A stretch of DNA of 64,000 nt from Citrus sinensis (Eukaryota > Streptophyta > Magnoliopsida > Sapindales > Rutaceae), in NCBI RefSeq assembly GCF_022201045.2, contig NC_068558.1, positions 44,667,001 through 44,731,000 on the forward strand, written 5' to 3'. Made by a program: the position numbers and the translations under genes. Position 1 is the stretch's first letter; each line of letters opens with the position of its first letter. A model generated the notes under the pieces. The model saw only the letters and a program-made list of their open reading frames with translations. It was not told the DNA's origin and did not search any database. This document shows positions 59,023-64,000 of this stretch, piece after piece.

Positions 59023-62000
59023 ATCCAACAATGTTTTCCCTCGATACTTACGACCTTGAATCTATACCTAATGACTTTTAAGAACGTCAAGTTTGATAAC
59101 CCCAAACATAGAGCATAAATAAAAAAATGATCCACGTATAACCCACAAGACAATAAAGAATATATTAAATTTAATTTTTATCAAAATCACCAAATTGGAA
59201 TAAGAATTTCATGGTTCTAACCAGGCTTGAAGTGGAAGTATTACATTTTCAAGTGTTTTTTTAAAATGAGTTTTATAAAATAAAGAAAGAGAAAAATGCC
59301 CTCTTACTTTAAAGGATTAGGATTTTATGTGATGTCCTCCTATTTCTAAGCAAAAATATATATGGGTGATTGATAGTTAATAAGTAAAGAAAATAAAGGA
59401 ATTAAATTATATTCATATTCTATTACTAAAAGACACATGATATAAGATCTTTAAAAATCTAAAAGAGCTTCGATCAGGAGAGGAGTCCTCTCCCACAGAC
59501 ATGAGTAAGAAAAATAATTCCGAGATTCAAGATATAAATGGCTAACATTAGAATTTTTAAAAAAATTATAGTATATAGTGAAAAAAGTAAAATGAGTGTG
59601 AAGAAAAATTTATTATATTTTAATTATATAAAGTTGTCGTAAATTAGATTGTGGGTGTTTTAATTATATCTATATTAATTGAGCATAGATAAGATGACAA
59701 AATATTTCTAAAACGAGATTGGGAAAAGATATTTGAAGAAACAAGGGCGTAGCCGTGTAGAGTACAAAAATATCCCAATCAAAATTTGTTTCTTAGATGA
59801 AACAAGATACAAGTCAAAATACTCATTTCCCACACGGTATCAAAAATCAACTAAATATCTTGCTATACACTTGTGTAATTCTTTAAAACGTGGATGGTTG
59901 CTTTGATAGAGACCTGTCCAGTTTCAATCAAATTGTTCCATTTCATGTTCATATATCAAAAAAGGCAAAGCGTCATCCAGCATCAGCAAAGGTCTAGAGG
60001 CAACGACGTATTTTGAATAGCATAATTGTGACAGCACATCCTCGTCATTGCAAGACAAGGCCAGGGCAAATGGGACAAGCTCGTTTCGACTTTAAGGTCG
60101 TAACTATAGTTTGAAAAGATTTATTTTTGTCCAATTACGTGAATTCATCACGTACGGCTCTATCATACCGTTTGAGAAAAAAAAAAAGAAAAGATTATTT
60201 CGGCTCTCACGTGCGATTCCCCTCAATATCTTAAGCAGACCACCGCTATGATCTACCACGTGCCTATTCGTTGATCAATTCACCTACTCTCCACGTGCAA
60301 ATCAGCAAATGCATGTTACTGGTTCTACTTTAACCATTTGTGCAAAACAGCAATACGGTGATATAAAAACAACTGTAGTGTCGTTTACCTCTAGCCGTTG
60401 AATAGCACATGCATCACGATTCACGCGGCACATCGTAATGGACCACAAACGGAATCTAAGACCATTTATTATTGGGCCTACAGAAATCGACCAACCCAAA
60501 ATTTTTGTTTTATAAATCGTGTTTAAGGAATTACCGGAAGATTCTTTTTCATTTTCACTTCTCTAAAACTAGCCTTGATGCAGCCAGACAAGACAACCCA
60601 ACCTTGTGACGTGCGAGTAAAAATAATAATAATACAGACTGGGAAGGTGACTATAAAACCCCACGGAAAACACGAAGTAATTCCGCTGGGACTACATAAT
60701 CAAATCTTATTTACCGCTCCCATTGATAATGCCTCCAATAGGAGCTCTGATTTCGGGTAGGTAATACGAATTGCTATAAATCTTATCCAGATACAATTAC
60801 AGGATCTTGGTCACTTCCGGCAACATTCAAAACCATCTGCCTCATTTCCTGGAGTAATCTGATACTGCATATGTTGATTTCAGATGTATATATTTCCAGG
60901 CTGAACAATTTTCAGAAGCTGCACAGGCTCTGCTGCATCCTTGTGACGTTTTGAGAACACAACCTAGATAATCAACGTAAAATTGGATTGAAAAAAAGTG
61001 TATCAATAAATACAGAATGAGAGAACAATGAACTCAGATTCCACCAGTTGCCAAATGTACTATACCCCCCATTGATCCACAAAATGCAGTCCTTGGTTTT
61101 TCCTTGTGTCCCACGATTTACAGCCACTGGGAACCAAAATGCAAATTGGAAAATAAGAAAATGACCAGGAAGCACTCATCCCATGCACAAATATATCCAT
61201 CCGTACATGAAAAAAACAAGGCTATGTTCAATAAGGTTAGCAATTCAATCAAGATTCTTCCATATTCATTTGAACATACAAATGAACTAAAATGATAAGT
61301 CAAAAACTAGCAATTGAAAGAACTAAAGGAAAAAAAAGGTGAGTGTAAAATACAGAGAAACTCGTACGACCAGATAAGGATAATAAGTTTTTGCATTTTG
61401 CATTTTTTTTTTCATTTGAGAACCTTAGAAATGCACCGTACATCAAATATCAACCAGGCTGTAACAAACACTTGAGCTCAAGAAGACATAATAAAAAATT
61501 AAGTACATTTAATCTATTTACTGCACCAAAAATAATTCATAATCAAATTCAAATATTACTGCTCTGTGATTTAAATGGAAACCACAACGAAGACAAGCAA
61601 AACTTTATTATGCGTGTATCTGTGAAATTCCAACCCCTTCAGGAGGCCTGAATGAGAAGAGAAAAATTGAGAGCAAGAAAATATGAGAGAACAAGAAAAT
61701 ATGGAGGGCAACAAAACCACATAGTTTTCTAGTGTCACAAGACAATATCATTTGAGTATGAGCAGTGTTGAATAGTTAGTATCAATACACAGATAATAAT
61801 ATTTGAGGAGGAACTTCAAAACTGAATAACTACAGCAGCTAGATTTGGATATAAATAGCCTCCAAAATACTATTATCATTTATCAAACTGAATAACTACA
61901 GCAGCTAGATTTGGATATAAATACATATGTTGAGGGGAAAAATACTTAAGCTTACAGTAGAAAGAGAGACAAAAGAGAGGTTAACATGTAGAAAGTTCAT

Positions 62001-63505
62001 TCTAGACAAAGAACAAAATCTCTTGACCCAGCCTGTCCGGCCTACCTTCAACCACTTTTCACCATAAAAATTATACATGATACTCGTAAGTAGTAACCCT
62101 GAGCTCAAGAAACTGACATATCTGTGATCTGAAATATTTTTTTCCTGCAAAACCATTCCCTGTCTTGGTGTAAATAGTGTAACTCAATATTATTATTATT
62201 ATTAGTTTTGATAAGAGTGTAACTCAACATTATTACATAATGCATTGAAAAAGCCAAATATAACACATCCATCAACTATTTGAGAATAGCAGCACATAAA
62301 CAGAAGGCAAAGGACAAATAAAAGACTGAAAAGAAGAAGAAGAAGCCCTTAAATATTGGCTCAAAGCTCATCTACAGGAAATGAAAAAATACATAAAAGC
62401 AACAGCTACCTTCTCAATCTGTAATCCAGCAAACTATGAGGTATCTCTTTGTTTTATCTTGTCATTATATGAAGCATTTGCTGATTAACCTACAACAGTG
62501 ATGTTCACGTAGGTTAATACTCATTAAAACAAAGAAGATAGATATAAATAATAAATTTCTGTATCAACAATACCTACTGCCAAGCAGGCAAACCATCCAC
62601 AAAATACATCTTCAAAATCTCGATAGGAATGCTAGAAAGATCACATCAACATTCTGTTTTTACTAGAAAGGAAAAAACTGAAATCTTAAACCAACCTGAC
62701 TGTGATCAAATATAAATTAATAGGAAACTACTCAAAATTGGAAGAGTTATTGACATTCCCAGTTCCAACAACCAGGCAATTGGGCAGACCATAACACAAA
62801 CATAGTACAAAAAACCACATAAAATAAACAATCAGAAAGCGGCACAGAATTAATTTGTAAAATATGAGGATGATAAAAGAACATTGGTAGATATCTGAAC
62901 AGAAACAACGGTAACAAGCATTCTGTACAGCTCCAGTTTTAGCAAGCCAGCATAGACATTTATTGACCTTAACTTCACAGGTATTTCACATGTTGGAAAT
63001 ACTGAATTTAGGTAACAAAGAGGTTATAAGCACAATGCACTATGCTTTCACACAAAAAAGAGACAACATACTTGAAACTCTTGAAGTACCTCCAACCCTG
63101 GATGAATTATTTCCTGAGACACATACTAGTGAAGAAAAGGAATAAAGGCCCAAAAAAGAAAGGTCAACAAATTTTGAAAGCAAAACAACTATGGAGGAAT
63201 TGGATCAAGGATAAAATTGATCACACCAAATATGTTGTATGGGAAAAATCAATAAATTAATAATTGATGTCTAAATGAACTTCGATGATACACAAATTAC
63301 AAATTGTATTGGCACAGAGTGAATGATGAATTACAAGTTCTGGGATTAAATCCCAAGAGGCAAGTACAAGTAGGATGGAGTAATGCATGTAAGCAAGATT
63401 ATCTCATCCATCCCAAGGTGTTGACTGAAGTCACTCCATATATCAAGGTTGCATGCGAGCACATATGACAGAGAATTCTGCTTCCTTCGATGACTCACCT
63501 TCCAA
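59023..63505. other. Intergenic region downstream of the BRN1-type gene
   Basis: No coding gene is recognised. The 3' UTR of the minus-strand BRN1-type gene should occupy part of 60,780-63,505. The stretch 60,880-61,140 looks transcribed, but I see no family signature. A perfect 38-base direct repeat lies at 61820-61857 and 61886-61923 (AACTGAATAACTACAGCAGC...). An (ATT)n tract lies at about 62190-62205. Confidence 0.45.
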
Positions 63506-64000
63506 TCAATAAGGTTTATTCTGTTTGTTGTCTCTTTTAAGCTGAACTTTCAATTTCTTACCTCCTAATTGGCATCCATTCATCATGGCAATAGCATTTT
63601 GAGCAGAAGCTGGTGATTCGTAACTGACAAAACCTGCAAATAGAGGCTCACTGAGAGAGATATCCATGCATCAATTGCTACAGGTCCAAATCAACAGTGT
63701 ACTTACCGAAACATTTGCTTACACCAGTTGCTTTATCGACAAAAACCTTGGCACTCAAGACCCTACCAAATGCTTGAAAAGCATTGCCAAGCTCTTGGTC
63801 ACCAAATTCTTGAGGTATGTGATAAATGAATAAATTAGCACCAGGTGGACCTAAGACAGAAGACACCATAGTTAACAGAACAAGCCTCTGAGATACACCA
63901 TTAGAAAACAAAACTAGTGAACTGAATAAATAGATAAGAAACCTTCAATCTGACCACCAGAACCTGTACCACCACTGGACGAAGTTGATGGGTTACTGTT
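63506..64000 (-). CDS. BRN1: BRN1/CELF-type RNA-binding protein, C-terminal exons (cut by window end)
   Basis: Three minus-strand exon parts are visible: 63943-64000 (enters from the right edge), 63707-63850 and 63506-63633, ending in TGA at 63506. The first part is a Gly/Ser-rich linker ([13 protein letters not shown]). The next two encode the third [24 protein letters not shown] contains RNP2, and [18 protein letters not shown] contains RNP1. The tail is [19 protein letters not shown]. Family knowledge: plant Bruno-like/CELF proteins have two N-terminal RRMs, a linker and a C-terminal RRM. Arabidopsis BRN1 (At4g03110, RBP-DR1) destabilises SOC1 mRNA and affects defence. The position next to RopGAP and NDX supports BRN1. 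The two other RRMs lie outside the window. Confidence 0.9.

Noticed and set aside
58866..59081. 71-codon open frame
   Set aside because: It reads through the nested-palindrome MITE; the codons are a by-product of the inverted repeats.
60575..60760. 61-codon plus-strand frame near a possible transcript start
   Set aside because: No recognisable domain and no supporting splice or neighbour context; kept only as intergenic.
1..64000. CRISPR arrays, operons, bacterial-type ribosome binding sites, rRNA or tRNA genes
   Set aside because: The window is plant nuclear DNA. The tandem repeats seen have no spacer structure, and no cloverleaf-forming tRNA sequence was found.

Overview
The window is nuclear DNA of a flowering plant, most likely a woody eudicot. 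The evidence is AT-rich intergenic DNA, short GT-AG introns, canonical plant nuclear genes, MULE/hAT/SINE insertions and a decayed pararetrovirus. The gene order and sequence feel would fit Citrus or a relative, but nothing in the window proves the species. Exon models were built by hand from reading frames and splice sites. For NDX, SCC3, the peroxidase and the RopGAP, every exon length agrees with an uninterrupted frame.

Region 1 (1-11,200): the last three exons of a BSL1-type Kelch phosphatase (+), a small OB-fold SOSS-B-like ssDNA-binding gene (-, convergent with BSL1), then the 17-exon homeobox gene NDX (-). Region 2 (13,500-25,460): the single-exon rRNA-processing gene SWA1/UTP15 (+), convergent with the 22-exon cohesin gene SCC3 (-). 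Region 3 (25,900-32,750): mobile-element remains. These are a decayed pararetrovirus movement-protein-like stretch, a hAT MITE, two copies of one tRNA-derived SINE family with clear target-site duplications (TSDs), and an 845-bp Mutator-like element carrying GC-rich cargo. Region 4 (33,067-37,000): a class III peroxidase gene (-), whose flanks are duplicated upstream without the gene. Region 5 (39,600-46,260): a convergent pair, an intact small ORF with an RNase H1 N-terminal-type domain plus a tail anchor (+) and a FAR1-type transposase pseudogene (-), probably an old MULE. Region 6 (47,400-64,000): an LTR-like fragment with a minisatellite, a CRIB-RhoGAP gene (+), a small acidic plant protein gene (-), several MITEs with 9-bp TSDs, and the 3' end of a BRN1/CELF-type RNA-binding protein gene (-).

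BSL1, NDX, RopGAP and BRN1 are consecutive in Arabidopsis (At4g03080 to At4g03110). SWA1 and SCC3 are neighbours elsewhere there (At2g47990/At2g47980). This window therefore joins two conserved blocks. The conserved genes serve brassinosteroid signalling, chromatin/flowering control, ribosome biogenesis, sister-chromatid cohesion, ROP GTPase signalling and RNA control. They do not form a single pathway. The most unusual items are the tail-anchored hybrid-binding-domain ORF paired with the dead FAR1 transposase, the datable nested SINE/MULE insertion, and the high density of 9-bp-TSD MITEs.
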